From contig NC_088781.1 in assembly GCF_958450345.1 (NCBI RefSeq), positions 115,337,431 to 115,401,430 on the forward strand: a stretch of DNA of 64,000 nucleotides, read 5' to 3'. This document shows positions 33,205-45,175 of the stretch, in pieces. The position numbers and the translations under genes are program-made. Below the pieces are notes generated by a model. It was not told the DNA's origin, did not search any database, and saw nothing but the letters and a program-made list of their open reading frames with translations. The number at the start of each line of letters is the position of its first letter. Position 1 is the first letter of the stretch. The stretch comes from Calliphora vicina (taxonomy: Eukaryota > Arthropoda > Insecta > Diptera > Calliphoridae).

Positions 33205-34722
33205 AAACGGCAGAAATTGTTGAGATTCATTTGAGTCAATTTCGTATCTATATGCTTTTTCCAGGTAAGACGTCGGTCTAGATGCTGACCTAGATATTTA
33301 ACTTCAGTTTGTTGAGGTATTATATGATTAATTATTAGGATTGGAGGGCACGATTCTCTACGCAATGTGAGTGTAAGATGTATAAATTTTTGCTCGTTTA
33401 CTTTTATTCTCCATTGTTTTAACCACCTTTCTATGTCGAGTATATGGTCTTGTAAAAGTACAGATGCTTCTTGGGGGTTTTCATGAATGGCTAGTATAGC
33501 TGTGTCATCAACAAAAGTAGATATGTGGGTTCGACTGTTTGTAGGAATATCACAAGTATATAGCAAATATAGGAAGGGACCCAGTATACTTCCTTGGGGT
33601 ACTCCTGCTTCAATAGGCTGTGGTGAACTTATGAAGTCTCCCTCTTTAAGAACGAACTTTCGATGACTTAAATAACTTTCTAGAAGCTTGTGTGTGTTCA
33701 CTAGGGTGGCCCTTAATAATAAACCCTAGAGCTTATGTTATATTTTTCTTAAGTTTCATCAAAATCGGCCCAAAAGTATATAATATTTCGCTATCTCTCC
33801 ATGAAAAATTCAAAATATTGAAAAATTTGACCTTTGACGTTCACGATTTAAGGATTAATGTTTTCCGATTTTAGTAAAAGTTTCAGAGTATATTTAGAAT
33901 TATCTGGGCTATAATATTCTAAATAAGTTTTGCTTAAAATTCATAAGAGTAAGGAAGTAGACCTCATTGACCTAAAAATTGCCAAATAATTGATTTTTCT
34001 CGAAAATTTCAAAATTTAAATCGCAGGTACGGAAAAACTATAAGCGATATTTTCATAATCTTTTCACATTTTTATTCCCTATTATATTCTTAATAAATCG
34101 CAATGAGATGATCAAAAACTTCTGAAATTTGTTTAACAAAATTTTTAAAAATTTGAAAATGGAGTTTTGAAACTGCCGTTAAAAAAATTTTATTTTTTTG
34201 TTCATAGCTAAGAATAGGTTAACGGTATCCTATGGAGACAAAAACTCTAATACAAGTAAATATGGACATATTTTAAGTAAAAATGAGCTTTTATTTTAAT
34301 ATTTATCAAAATATGTTAATTTTGTTCCTACATTTCTTGTTCTAGTTGCCTGAGACACGTTAATGGCCTTGCGAATTTTTAATAACTTTAAAATTTTTTG
34401 ACCAATTTCTGTTTTTTATGTCTCATTAGAACGAAAATTACGTACACATTTCGATTCTTTTAAATTAAATTGCAAAAGTAATTTTTTAATGGCAAAATTT
34501 TTACAAAAACTGAAAAAAATGCATTTTTTTCCCTTGTAAATGCATCTCAAAACTTCAGAGAGCTTGTGGCACGTCTTAACCCCAACCGATTTACCTATAA
34601 TTTTTTCAGGATGATTTTTTTACTAATGTTCACCAAACTGGGGGGTGAGAATGACCAAAATCCAACTTTCGTTTTTTTCGTTACTTTGTCGAAGGCTTGC
34701 GAACCGTCGATGAAGAGTGCGT
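33205..34722 (-). mobile_element. Jockey-like LINE reverse transcriptase, interrupted by an insertion
   Basis: The upstream piece (34722-34681) reads ALFIDGSQAFDKV, the RT block with the first catalytic Asp. After the insertion, 33701-33205 reads NTHKLLESYLSHRKFVL, IEAGVPQGSILGPFLYLLYT, THISTFVDDTAILAIHENP, ERWLKQWRIKVNEQK and VKYLGQHLDRRLTWKKHID. GVPQGSILGP and the FxDD box identify the palm domain; the usual FADD is FVDD here. The frame is otherwise open for about 160 codons, so this copy is younger than the other LINE remnants. The N- and C-terminal parts are lost. Confidence 0.92.
33702..34633. mobile_element. Non-coding insertion inside the jockey-like RT (about 0.93 kb)
   Basis: A 7-bp direct repeat TGTTCAC flanks it (33695-33701 and 34627-34633). 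Joining the flanks keeps the RT reading frame open (SLVNTHKLLESYL). The interior has no coding frame, many A/T runs and no obvious inverted ends (CTAGGGTGGCCCTTAATAA at the left). The residues between AFDKV and HKLLESYL do not resemble the usual WHxGLLxK block, so the true right boundary could be nearer 34676. Confidence 0.6.
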
Positions 34723-34895
34723 GTATAAAAAAACATTGAGTGACTATTTAATTCTGTGGTTGTTGTACATTTTAAATAAATAAAGAGTTTTACAATTTTC
34801 AAACTGCTAAACGGCTTTTATTTGCAATCAAAAGTATCCGTTTTGAAAAGGTTAAAACGTAACAATATGATTCTGAATGCAGAAAGAATAATGAG

Positions 34896-35774
34896 CAAGG
34901 AAACCGGAAATATGCTCTAAAAAAAGCGTTTTAAGCGCTTTAAATATGTAGTAAAAACTTTAAAATATGCTCTTAAAATTTAAAAAATATGCTCTTAAAA
35001 AAACAAACTTTTACATAATTTTTAACCCAAAAATATACTTTCTGAAAAAGTAAAGTAACACAAAATAAACAAAAATAACATGAACTAAAACAAGTATAAC
35101 AAAAAATAAATACAACATTAAAACAATAAGCTATGAAAACGCCTCGAGAGGTATTTTTTGATGATATTTTATATAAATATAAAGTCACTTCTTCAATTAA
35201 GGTTATTATTGCAATAAATTACAAAATATTGACTTAAATTTTCAAATAAAAATCGTTGTCTATTAGATCTGAAAACATGTTTATACATAGAAAATGTTCT
35301 TTCCACATCAGCTGATGTTATAGGAGCAAATTTAAAAGACAATATTTATTTAACACTTAGAACGGTTAAGTTTGAATTAGAACTAAAATTTGATATTTAG
35401 ATGGCGCTATTATTAAAATAGTGCTTATTTTATATTAAAAAAAACAATCTATTTTTCAATTTTGAATTTTAAACAAAGGAAGTAAAAACCGTAACACAAC
35501 AGCGAAAAATAAGTAAGATAAAATTTGTTTTTGATAAAGTCAAAATATGCTATTAAACAGTAAAATATGCTCTAAAAACGCAAAAATATGACATAAATAT
35601 GCTTTTAAAACAAATATATGCAAAAATATGCATTTAAGGGTAAAATATGCAAAAATATGCACTAACAAATCGATGCCAAAATTCTTAAATAGTTATGAAA
35701 CGTGTAAATATCTTATCCATGTGCTCATTAGACTCACTAGAAAAAACATGCATTTGCATATTTTGGTTTCCCTG
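34896..35774 (-). mobile_element. 879-bp hAT deletion derivative retaining the hATC dimerisation domain
   Basis: Perfect 8-bp duplications ATAATGAG lie at 34888-34895 and 35775-35782. Inverted ends are CAAGGAAACCGGAAATATGC and, read inward from the right, CAGGGAAACCAAAATATGC. About ten AAATATGC subterminal motifs cluster near both ends. On the minus strand, about 35345 to 35193, a frame reads FAPITSADVERTFSMYKHVF, RSNRQRFLFENLSQYFVIYC and NNNLN before a stop. This is the TSAxxERxFS signature of the C-terminal hAT dimerisation domain. The catalytic core is deleted, so it could move only with transposase made elsewhere. Confidence 0.92.
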
Positions 35775-35782
35775 ATAATGAG

Positions 35783-37149
35783 ACTACAAATTATCAATTA
35801 ATTTTAAAGACATTTTTTCTTAGTTTTGTTACCATTAAGTCAACAGAACACTTTATTTGGGTTAGTCGTAATCCATCTAGGATATTGTCATGTTAAAGTA
35901 ACACATCCCTTTTATTTAAATTTATAGGATTAGCACCCTATCCTACTCCCCCTGAAATAATTACTGTACCAGTTCTGTATCCTTTTTCAGTTTTTTAGAT
36001 TAATCGTTTAAATCTTTCATATTTAGGTTTCCATTATTTTCTTTCTGCTCAAAATTAATTAATTTTTTATCGTCAGTTTTACTTATTATTTTGAAGTATT
36101 AAAATTTAAGTTGTTTACCGTACGCTGTATTTCATCTTAAACTAAATTTTGCAGACTCAAGGTGCACAATTGCTCAATAAGTGTCAAATTTTATCTTACG
36201 AAATTACAGTTACGCACAAAAGTGTTAAAGCTGTGAACTAAATTTTACAAAAATTAAATTGTTTACGGTAAATATCATTTGATCGATATTGACTAACTTA
36301 AATTAAATTACCACACATACATGTATATTAGGCAGGCACAACAAAAATAACATACGTTGGAATTTAAACAACATCGATGTTGTAATTAAAGATAACTATT
36401 TTCCACGATCACTTATAAAGAAGAGCTTAATTACAAGACAAAGCGTCGGACAAATCGAAGACCGTTCGCTCTCGTTTAACGAAAGCATAATCTTTACTAA
36501 CTGAGAAGTATATTGATTCTTAGTTTCGATATTAATACAGTTTATCAATATTATTTTAACTCCCACATAATTGAAGCCATCCTAATATAAAAATAACATA
36601 CTCATACAAACATTGTAAAACATGAAAATTTTATTTTCACAAATTATTAAAATAAATATCACACATGTTATTAAAAATTTAACACATTTTATAGAAATAA
36701 TAAAAAATAATAATAGCAACAACAAATAAACATAAATAAATTTTAATAAATATTGACATAATAATAATTACATTTAATTTTATTTAGTTTTTTTTTTATT
36801 AAATATTTTTTATATTTTTTTACAATTTTGTAACTGTTTTTGTTGCTGTTACTTTGTTTTATACTCTACTAGACACAAACGACATTTTATTTTATGTACG
36901 AACATGTTTTTTATTTATGTTTAAAACTGTTTTTTATTTATGATTATTTAAGAATTATTTTATATTTATTTTTTTCAAAATCACTTGCATATTATGTGCA
37001 TATGAATACATTTAATAAAATTTATGCAAGTATGTAGTAAATATTAATTACACTCAAGGAAAGAGAGTTGGTAAATATGAGAATTGTTTTTAAGCGAATT
37101 GGTTTTATATTGCCAGAGAATTATTTAACTACTAAGGACTGATTGGGTG
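35783..37149. other. AT-rich interval, no gene recognised
   Basis: A less AT-rich patch at 36410-36500 (GCGTCGGACAAATCGAAGAC) could be an LTR or element fragment but has no partner in the window. Confidence 0.4.
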
Positions 37150-37810
37150 GCCTACAGTGGGGAAGAATCAAGATATTTTGGAAATAAATCTGCCATTGCT
37201 AATTGACTCATCTGATTGGCATGCACTCATAGTCGTGATACCTACTGTATCTTGTACTATTCCTAAAATATTCTTCAGAACTTGGGTAATTAAGAATGTA
37301 CTATCCGGACTCAACGTGAACATCCTGGTACGGATTGCATTACAGCATTTGTTTAAAAAATGTTCCTCATCGCTGTCACATCCACTTAGGAACCTTTTCT
37401 ACCTTTCATATAAATCTGGGATTTTCCCCATTGTTGTAAAGTTGCCAACGTCCAACGAATCCCAAAAAAACCGACCCCACCAATCCAAATAATTACTGCC
37501 TAATAGCAATTTGTTTGGCGCTCTATTATTTGGAAACGAATAGACTTCTGAATGACAGACATTATTTCTTCAGCAGTAGTCGTTCAACTGGGGACCTAAT
37601 GGAGTTTCCATAAGAACAATGGTGTCACCGAATAGAAGAGAGTAAGGTAGTCGCACTCGACATTTCGAAAGGATTTGACCGGATCACATTCGGTTTTAGT
37701 TTCCTCTCAAGAATGAGTATGGATGACTGGATAAATCGTGACCTTACTAAAATCTCCAATCAAAATTCAGTGTTGCCCATTGAGACACAAACGCCTCGTG
37801 ATTTCACCTG
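37150..37810 (+). mobile_element. Non-LTR (LINE) RT fragment, same family as 745-1820
   Basis: The plus strand gives LSHPLRNLFYLSYKSGIFP, then, across frameshifts, STGDLMEFP and SKVVALDISKGFDRI. GESKVVTLDISEAFDRV at 745-1820 shows the family link. It covers the fingers and first palm block of RT; the YADD part is absent. The 111-codon frame at 37157-37492 is a remnant, not a host gene. Confidence 0.82.
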
Positions 37811-38065
37811 AATCAATTCTTCGTATGGGTAACGAGATAAAAGGAAATAGGGTACTCTAAAATATGAACTTAGTGAAGCTGTTCATATTTTAAAAAGCTT
37901 TAAAATATGAACAGCTTATTTTTGTTATTATTTAACGTATTTTTTTATCTATGTAGAGTTGAAATCTAAATCAACAGGGTAGTGGCTAAATTCTAATTCA
38001 ACTGCTTAATAATTTTTGGACTTCCCTAGCTGTAGAAATTCTTTTACCAGAATCTGGTAAAAATT

Positions 38066-38540
38066 CAGTTTTTGTTTTAATAACTTATATGTCATTTTGA
38101 AGGGTACATATCTGTCATTTATTCTCACTTAGATATTGGACAACAAAGTTTTTTTTGATTCGAAAAAAATTATTGCGAGCTACTCAATCAGCAATTTCAA
38201 AACGTTTGCAAGCAGCAGGATTCATCCAAAAAGAAGGTAAATTAGGTACCATATGAATTTGAAGCCGAGAGACGTCGAAAGACGATTTTGCATGTTCGAA
38301 ATGATATTTGAATGTTATAAAAGAAAATAATTTTCTAAATAGTCATTACTTGCGATGAAAAACAGATCCATTACGATAACCCGAAGCATAAGAGATCGTA
38401 TGTGAAACCCGGCCAACCAGTCGAGTCGTCACCAAAGCCAGAGGTAATGCTGTGTATTTGTGGGAGCTCAAGGGTCTTATATGTTATGAGCTGCTGAAAT
38501 CACAGGGAACCTGTACCGAACGCAACTGATACGTTAATTT
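38066..38540 (+). mobile_element. Mos1-like mariner, leader joined to mid-transposase
   Basis: The leader TAACTTATATGTCATTTTGA at about 38080 matches the mariner at 13289. After a deletion of the N-terminus the frames read LRATQSAISKRLQAAGFIQK, EGKLGT, then DNPKHKRSYVKPG-like and YVKPGQPVES, ICYELLKS and GTCTERN. It ends where repeat R3 begins (about 38541). Multiple stops; inactive. Confidence 0.8.
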
Positions 38541-39740
38541 TTCAAAAGGGGCAAGGTTTGTGGAACTTCTGAGGAGTAAATGAAGGGTTTTTATATAAGT
38601 ATTTGATATTGGTGAAAACCTTAGATTTTGAAAATTAATAGTTTAGTAAAATTAAAAAATTTTATAAATTTTTGGGACGCCATTTACCTTAAAAACTAAA
38701 AAAATTATAATATGGTGATTTTCCATGAATAAAAATATAAAATTTTAATTATGTAATGTAAAATTTTAACTGTTAAAGATATCATAACAAAATTGGGAAC
38801 TTATGTAGATCCAAATGTCCTTAAATAAAAGGCATTATAAATTTTGCATTTTTTTATACTCTACACCACCATAGTCGGGAGGGTATTATGCGTTTGTGCA
38901 GATGTTTGTAACGCCCAAAAATATAGTCTAACACCCACCTTAAAATATACCGATCGACTTAGAAACGATGTCCGTCCGTCCGTCTGGTTGGCTGGCTGGC
39001 TGTCCATGTAAACCTTGTGCGCAGAGTACAGGTCGCAATTTTGAAGATATTTCGATCAAATTTGGTACATATTATTTTTTCGGCCCAAGGACCAAGCCTA
39101 TTGATACTGGCTGAAATCGGTCCATTATTTTACCTAGCCCCCATACAATGTCCTTCCGAAATTGAACTTTATAGGTCATAAATCACACGACTTAATTTCA
39201 TGGTGATCGGTCCATAATTGGTCATAGCTCCCATATAAGACCCACTTCCGAAAATCACTCACGAATATAAATTATTGATATTTTAAAGGATTATTGATTT
39301 TTGCTCATTTAATCAGTGTAGGGTATTATATGGTCGGGCTTGACTGACCATTCTTTCTTACCATTCTTTTTTTCTTACAAAATAAAAAACGTAAAACTAC
39401 GGCCCTTTTTATATGTTCCAAATTTGGATGCGTGTAACTTTTTATAGGGACGAACAAGTTTTTTTTTTAATTTTTTCTCCGTAGGCCTGCCATGTCTAAG
39501 AAACCATAAAAAGATCGAGCAAAATTAAAAAAATATAAATCAATAAACCTTAATATCTCTCCAACTAAAGGAGATCATCTACATATGTAAGAGTGTTTTT
39601 TGTAGATGCTTGAGAAGATCATAGACTATTTATATTTTAAATTTCAGCTCATTCGGATCATAAATGGATTTTTGGCGAGTTTTTTTTAAAAATTTTAGAC
39701 CAGAGGTGACCAAATTTGAGGGGCCACACACTCTCCCATT
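38541..39740. repeat. Dispersed repeat R3, copy 2, split by nested sequence
   Basis: The left part 38541-38580 (GGGGCAAGGTTTGTGGAAC) and right part 39385-39740 (ACGGCCCTTTTTATATGTTC to GAGGTGACCAAATTTGAGG) align with 21330-21710. The intervening roughly 800 bp contains the R4 copy at 38850-39360 and about 270 bp of unassigned AT-rich DNA. Confidence 0.75.
38850..39360 (+). repeat. Dispersed repeat R4, internally deleted copy
   Basis: Begins TATACTCTACACCACC and ends GGTATTATATGGTCGGGCTT. It aligns closely with the reverse complement of 61288-62356 through CAGATGTTTGTAACGCCC, ATGTCCGTCCGTCCG, AACCTTGTGCGCAGAGTACA and ATAGCTCCCATATAAG. Non-coding. Elements ending in ACCCTxCACCAC...GGTGxxGGGTAT are common in fly genomes; the transposition mechanism is not evident here. 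Confidence 0.8.
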
Positions 39741-42082
39741 AGCGCTAGGAAGCTTAACAAATGTAAATCAACTCGAAAACTCGAAAAAAAAAAAAAAGTT
39801 GACCACTGTGTGTCGTTTCCCTGATAAATTATAGATTTTTGTTAATAATAAAAATTATGTTCGGACTAGGGTGACTATTTAGTGTTACTTCAAACGTAGT
39901 TCTGTCATTTTTTAAATATTTCCAATAGACATTTTGACACATTGTTAGTAATTAATATTTGAGTGTATCTTTTAAAAATTCCCACATATAAATTTATGAT
40001 GATATTTATATTTAAATATAATTACAATAATTATTTATTTTTTCAAATATTTTTCATGTTTTTTTTTATAATTTTTTCTTCATTTCATTAAATCATCCAC
40101 AATAACTTACCAAACTTGTCAGCACATAAAATATCCAGTATTGAAAAAAAAATTTCAAAACGAGTAAGATTCAACTGAATGGCACCGTGTAGTACACACA
40201 AAGTTGAATGAATAAATCGATGGAATGGTTTTGGAATGAGTATTAATATTTTAATCCAGTAACTGTCAAATTTGGTGGTATAGTTGTTAGCTTTTTTTTT
40301 ATTATTTTTAGATTCAGCTTTTTTCTTGTTCTTCTGACCAAATTGTTCAAAATTGTTGTCAATTTGTCAAATAATAATAATGATGATGTTGATTTTGTTT
40401 ATTTAATATATTTTTTTGGTTATATTATTTATTTTTTTTTTTACTTTTTATATTTATTTGGTAATTTTATTTTTTTTTTTTGAGTAAAGTTGTAAATTAG
40501 TTGTAAAATTGACACATACTTTGTTGTAGTTTTGGTTGGTTATTTTTGTGTGAATAAGCTGGAAAAAATAAATATGAAAAATTATAAAAATTTTATTTAA
40601 ATAAAATTTAATAATGTACATATATTTTATTAGATAAAATTTATTTATTTATTAAATAAATTATAAATATCTATATTTGTATTTTAATTTCAGTTTGCTG
40701 TGAATTGTTTAAAAGTTTGTGCTTTGCATAAATAGTGTCAAATCGTTTAATTGAATTAGACAATTTTTGTAGAATTTAATTTATTTAAATCTTTTGAAAT
40801 ATTGTTTTTGGCTGAATGCAATTAAATTATTAAATTATTGGCTGAATTTCAGCTAAAGTTTTAATTTATTTATGTTTTTATTTAATTTGTTTTAATAAAA
40901 ATTATTAATGTATACGAAATGTTCTTTGTTAAAGAGATATCACATTTAAAAAAACTCTTTATTTATTAATTCTCTTTTCGAGTATTATTATAATAAAGAG
41001 AATATAAAGAGCCTTTCATTAAGCACTTCGTTCTCTCAACCTAACCATTTGATTTAGTCCGTTTTTAAATATTTCCCTTTAATATTCTACATAAATTTAT
41101 AAACCTTTTTTATAATTTCTTTTTTACATAATTACGAGTATTTTTCCAGTTAATCTATATTTTTTTTAAATTTTTCTTAATTAGCTTTTTCACCCTTTTA
41201 ATGAGATTAAATAATTTGTATTTAACTGTTATGTTTAACGTATTTTTATTAATAATAAGTTGTTTTTTTTTTGTTTCACACTCATATTAAATCATGATTA
41301 ATAGTTTGTTCGCTGTGTTGATTAATTTATTTTAAAGACAATTATTATAATTAAATTGTAAACTTAAATTGTGTGATGTGCCGAAATACGGTGGCTAGTG
41401 AAAAAGGTCAAATATTTAAATACTTTCCATTAATTAAATATTTAAAAATTTGTTGTATTAGAAATCTTAAATGTGAAAGGAACAAGACCTGATCAAGTTT
41501 AGTTGTTAGATCTGTCAAAAATGTTGTGCTAGCAAAATAAGTTCTTAAATAAGTGATATAACCTGATATTTATGATCACCACAGAATTATATAAATGACG
41601 ATTTAGCCGCTTTTTGGCTGCTCACTACTTCTTTGACTAAAAGGGGACAATAAAATGGCAATAGACCAACTGATATGTGATTCGTATTGAGACAAAGTCG
41701 CGGATATTTCATTCAGTAAAAATTTCGAGGTACTACAACCATATTGATATTTTATATTACAAAACTGTTGATAGTTTTATTTTAGAACTTCCAAAAAATT
41801 CAAATAAATCCCAAACTTGGGAATTTTAGCTTTTTCATCCATTAGGACCACATTTAGTTCGATGATGGTAAAAGCCTTAAATTTCATATTCAAAACATAC
41901 TAGCATATAAAACTGAATTTCGTTTGGAAGACGCTGCTTTGAAATTTTAGAACAAATACGAAATTTTGACATGAAATTGGTTACATTTGCAAGAACCTGT
42001 CAATGAGCCCTATTGGAAATTTAACACATTTTTCATGTTGAAATAAATCTGTTATAATATCTTTAACAAAATAATAAAGATA
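39741..42082. other. Long AT-rich interval, no gene recognised
   Basis: Poly-T and simple AT tracts at 40300-40700; nothing coding or structured identified up to the MITE at 42083. Confidence 0.45.
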
Positions 42083-42338
42083 TTGGGGGGATTCAAACGG
42101 TCAGGTATTATGTCGTATTGTTATAATGTCGTAAAATAGTTTTTTAGTTTAAAAAAATTCTTGTTGTGCTGCAAACAAAAAAGTGTTATTTTATGACAAA
42201 CCAATAAACATAGTTCTAAAAGTCTTATTAGTTTATAACTTTTTTGATTGAAACCCAACAAAAATTTATTTGAACTAAAAAAATATTTTATGACATTATG
42301 ACAATACGACCTAATAGGAGACAGTTTGAATCCCCCAA
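42083..42338. mobile_element. 256-bp MITE, relative of the one at 14690-14934
   Basis: Terminal repeats run TTGGGGG(G)ATTCAAAC...TTATGTCGTATTGTTATAA and mirror GACATTATGACAATACGACC...GTTTGAATCCCCCAA, at least 50 bp with mismatches. The inner box TATTGTCATAATGTC is shared with 14690-14934. The target duplication is not resolvable because flanks are AT-rich. Confidence 0.82.
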
Positions 42339-43444
42339 TTGTATATTTGTATAAAAAAATATTTCAAGGGGCTACGATATATATTTGGGTTTCTGACTAA
42401 AAGTCGATAAAATTCAAAATTTCCGTAATATTCATATTAAAAGTCACCTATTATTGGACTAGTACTAAATATTAATTTGAAATATTGAATATAATTTTCA
42501 AAACTGGTGGAAGTTAGAATATAATTATTAAATTGCAGAATTCATAAATAAAAGGTTTGTACGTTAACATATCTCGCAATGAAAGGTGGTAAAGGTGGAA
42601 ACAAATCTACGATTTATGAAAACGAATTCGCAATTCCCAAAAAACAAAACAAAAAATGCCAACTTGCGATTCTTCTCCAATTTTGTCCCTAAAGTCCACA
42701 TTTAATCAGCAACTGATAAAAGAATAATATGAATAATTTAGAATACTTCATCTAAATCTGAAACTCTTTCCTGTTTTTTAATCCCAGTTTTCGAAATTTC
42801 GATAAAAAAAATAGATTAAATTCGGAAAGACTCAGTATATTGGGAGGATCCATGTGAAAACGGACAGCAGTCGGATTTTAATGAAATTTACTAAATACAT
42901 AATATATCCAATATGTTCCTCATATCAGTGACTTTTTCAATGGAAACTCATTCCGATGTAAAAATATCGCGATTTGAAAATTGAAATTTTTTTTAAAATT
43001 TTCTGAAAAATGATTTTTTTGCCAAAAAAAAAATTATATTTCTAAAACGTTTTTTTCAGCTTATCAATAAACTAAACTGTTTTTGAGTTACCCGAATATA
43101 TGTTGTGCAACCTCCTCCATTTTCGAAATAACGGTACATTTCGAAAATACGAGCTAACCTAAAAAAATGGTTAGCACTAACCAATTAAGCCACAGCACCC
43201 TAAAATAAAATTGTTTTTCATTGTATTTCAATGTAAAAATATCAAAGATCACGGTTTAGAGAACACCTAAACTCTCTGCTATATTCGTGCAAAAAAATGT
43301 CAATGGGGACTCAATTAGTTCAGGAGTTATAATGAAAAACGTTATCAAAAGTACGTTTTTTCATACAAATTCATATAAAAAAGTTTTAAGACCAAGAATT
43401 GGAGGCATTACTCCATGAAGATTGTTTAAAATCCTGCTTGAAGA
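42339..43444. other. No gene; probably old non-coding repeats
   Basis: Composition at 42840-43430 (for example CTCATATCAGTGACTTTTTC) looks like dispersed non-coding repeat but has no second copy in the window. Confidence 0.35.
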
Positions 43445-43790
43445 CTATAAAATTATTACTTGCGATGAAAAATAGATCCATTACGATAAACCGAAGCGTA
43501 AGAGATCATATGTGAAGCCCGGCCAACTAGCCAAATCGACACTAAAGCCAAATATCCATAGCGCTAATGTAATCTATTTTCAGCAGCTATCTATTATGAG
43601 CAGCTGAAATCCGGTCAGTCAATCACATGGAACCTGTACCGAACGCAACTGATTCGTTTCAATACCTGTTAAAAACTATTTATAATGCAGTAATTGGTAA
43701 GTTACGCCTCTTCCACCTTTTAGTCCAGACCTTGCTCCGTCCGACTACTATTTGTTTCGATCGATGCAGAACACTCTCTCTAAAATGTTA
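43445..43790 (+). mobile_element. Mos1-like mariner fragment with internal deletion
   Basis: Reads TCDEK*IHYDKPKRKRSYV, KPGQLAKSTLKPNIHSAN, HGTCTERN, IPVKNYL and PPFSPDLAPSDYYLF, then RSMQNTL. The third catalytic Asp (APSDYYLF) is present, but the second (HHDN) is lost in the deletion. Downstream runs straight into the 35-bp satellite. Confidence 0.85.
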
Positions 43791-45175
43791 AATTTTAATA
43801 TTTTTATATCAAACATTTTAAATCAATCATCGATTTTTTAATTTCACAATTTTACATCAATCGTGGATATTTTCATATTCAAAATTTTACATCAATCGTT
43901 CATCGTTTTATCTTAAAATTTTTACATCAATCGTGGATCTTCTTATATTCGAAATTTTACATCAATCGTACATTTTTTTATATTCAAAAATTTACATCAT
44001 TCGTGCATTATTTTTATTCTAAATATTACAGCATCTTGTTATATTCAAAATTTTACATCAATCGTACATCTTTTTATATTTAAAATTTTACATCAATCGT
44101 GTATCCTTTTATATTCAAATTTTTATATCATTCATGGATCTTTTTATATTCAAAATTTTACATGAATCATGCATGTTTTATATTCAAAATTTTACATCAA
44201 TCGTGCATCCTTTTATATTTAAATTTTTACATCAATCATGGATCTTTTTATATTCAGAATTTTACATCGATCGTGCATCCTTTTAAATTCAAAATTTTAT
44301 ATCAATCGTGGATTTTTTCGTTTCAAAATTTTACATCAATCGTGGATTATTTAAAAATTTTACATCAATTGTCAATCTTTTTATATTCAAAATTTTACAT
44401 CAATCGTGTATCCTTTAATATTCAAATTTGTACATCAATCATGGATCTTTTAATATTTAAATTCAAAATTTTATATCAATGGTGGATTTTTTAATTTCAA
44501 AATTTTACATCAATCGTGGATTTTTCCAAAATTTTACATCAATTGTTAATCTTTTTATATTCACAATTTTACATCAATCGTGCATCTTTTTCTATTTAAA
44601 ATTTTTACATCAATTGTGCATCTTTTTATATTCAAAATTTTACATCAGTCGTGCATCTTTTAATATTCAAAATTTTACTACAATCGTGCATCATTTTTAT
44701 TAAAAATTTTACATCAATCGTGCATCTTTTTATATTCAAAATTTTACATCAATCGTGTATCATTTTATATTAAAATTTTTATATCAATCATGGATCTTTT
44801 CATATGCAAAATTTTACATCAATCGTGCATCTTTTAATATTAAAAATTTTACTCAAATCGTGCATCATTTTTATTCAAAATTGTATAGCATCTTGTTATA
44901 TTAAAAATTTTACATCAATCGTGCATCTTTTAATATTCAAAATATTACTCCAATCATGCATCTTTTCATATTCAGAATTTTACATTCAAAATATTACATC
45001 AATCTTGCATCTTTTAATATTAAAAATTTTACTCCAATCGTGAGTCATTTTCATTCAAAATTTTACATCAATTGTGAATATTTTAATATTAGAAATTTTA
45101 CATCAATCGCGAATCATTTTTATTCAAATTTTTACATCAATCGTGCATATTCCTCCTATAAATTTATACTGGAAC
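43790..45175. repeat. 35-bp satellite, array D (about 40 diverged units, inverted orientation)
   Basis: The unit ATTTTACATCAATCGTGCAT + CTTTTTATATTCAAA is about 35 bp with many substitutions and indels. Read on the minus strand the unit is CACGATTGATGTAAAATTTT + GAATATAAAAAGATG. That aligns with array C (CACGATTTGAGCTAAAATGT...) in its first 20 bases after one gap. Family relationship to arrays A-C is inference from this alignment. Plus-strand open frames (44099-45183) are repeat by-products. Confidence 0.9.

Noticed and set aside
33692..34680. Host exon between the two RT pieces
   Set aside because: The interval has no open frame of note and is flanked by a short direct repeat, which fits an insertion better.
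36410..36500. Possible LTR fragment
   Set aside because: No partner copy, primer-binding site or duplication in the window.
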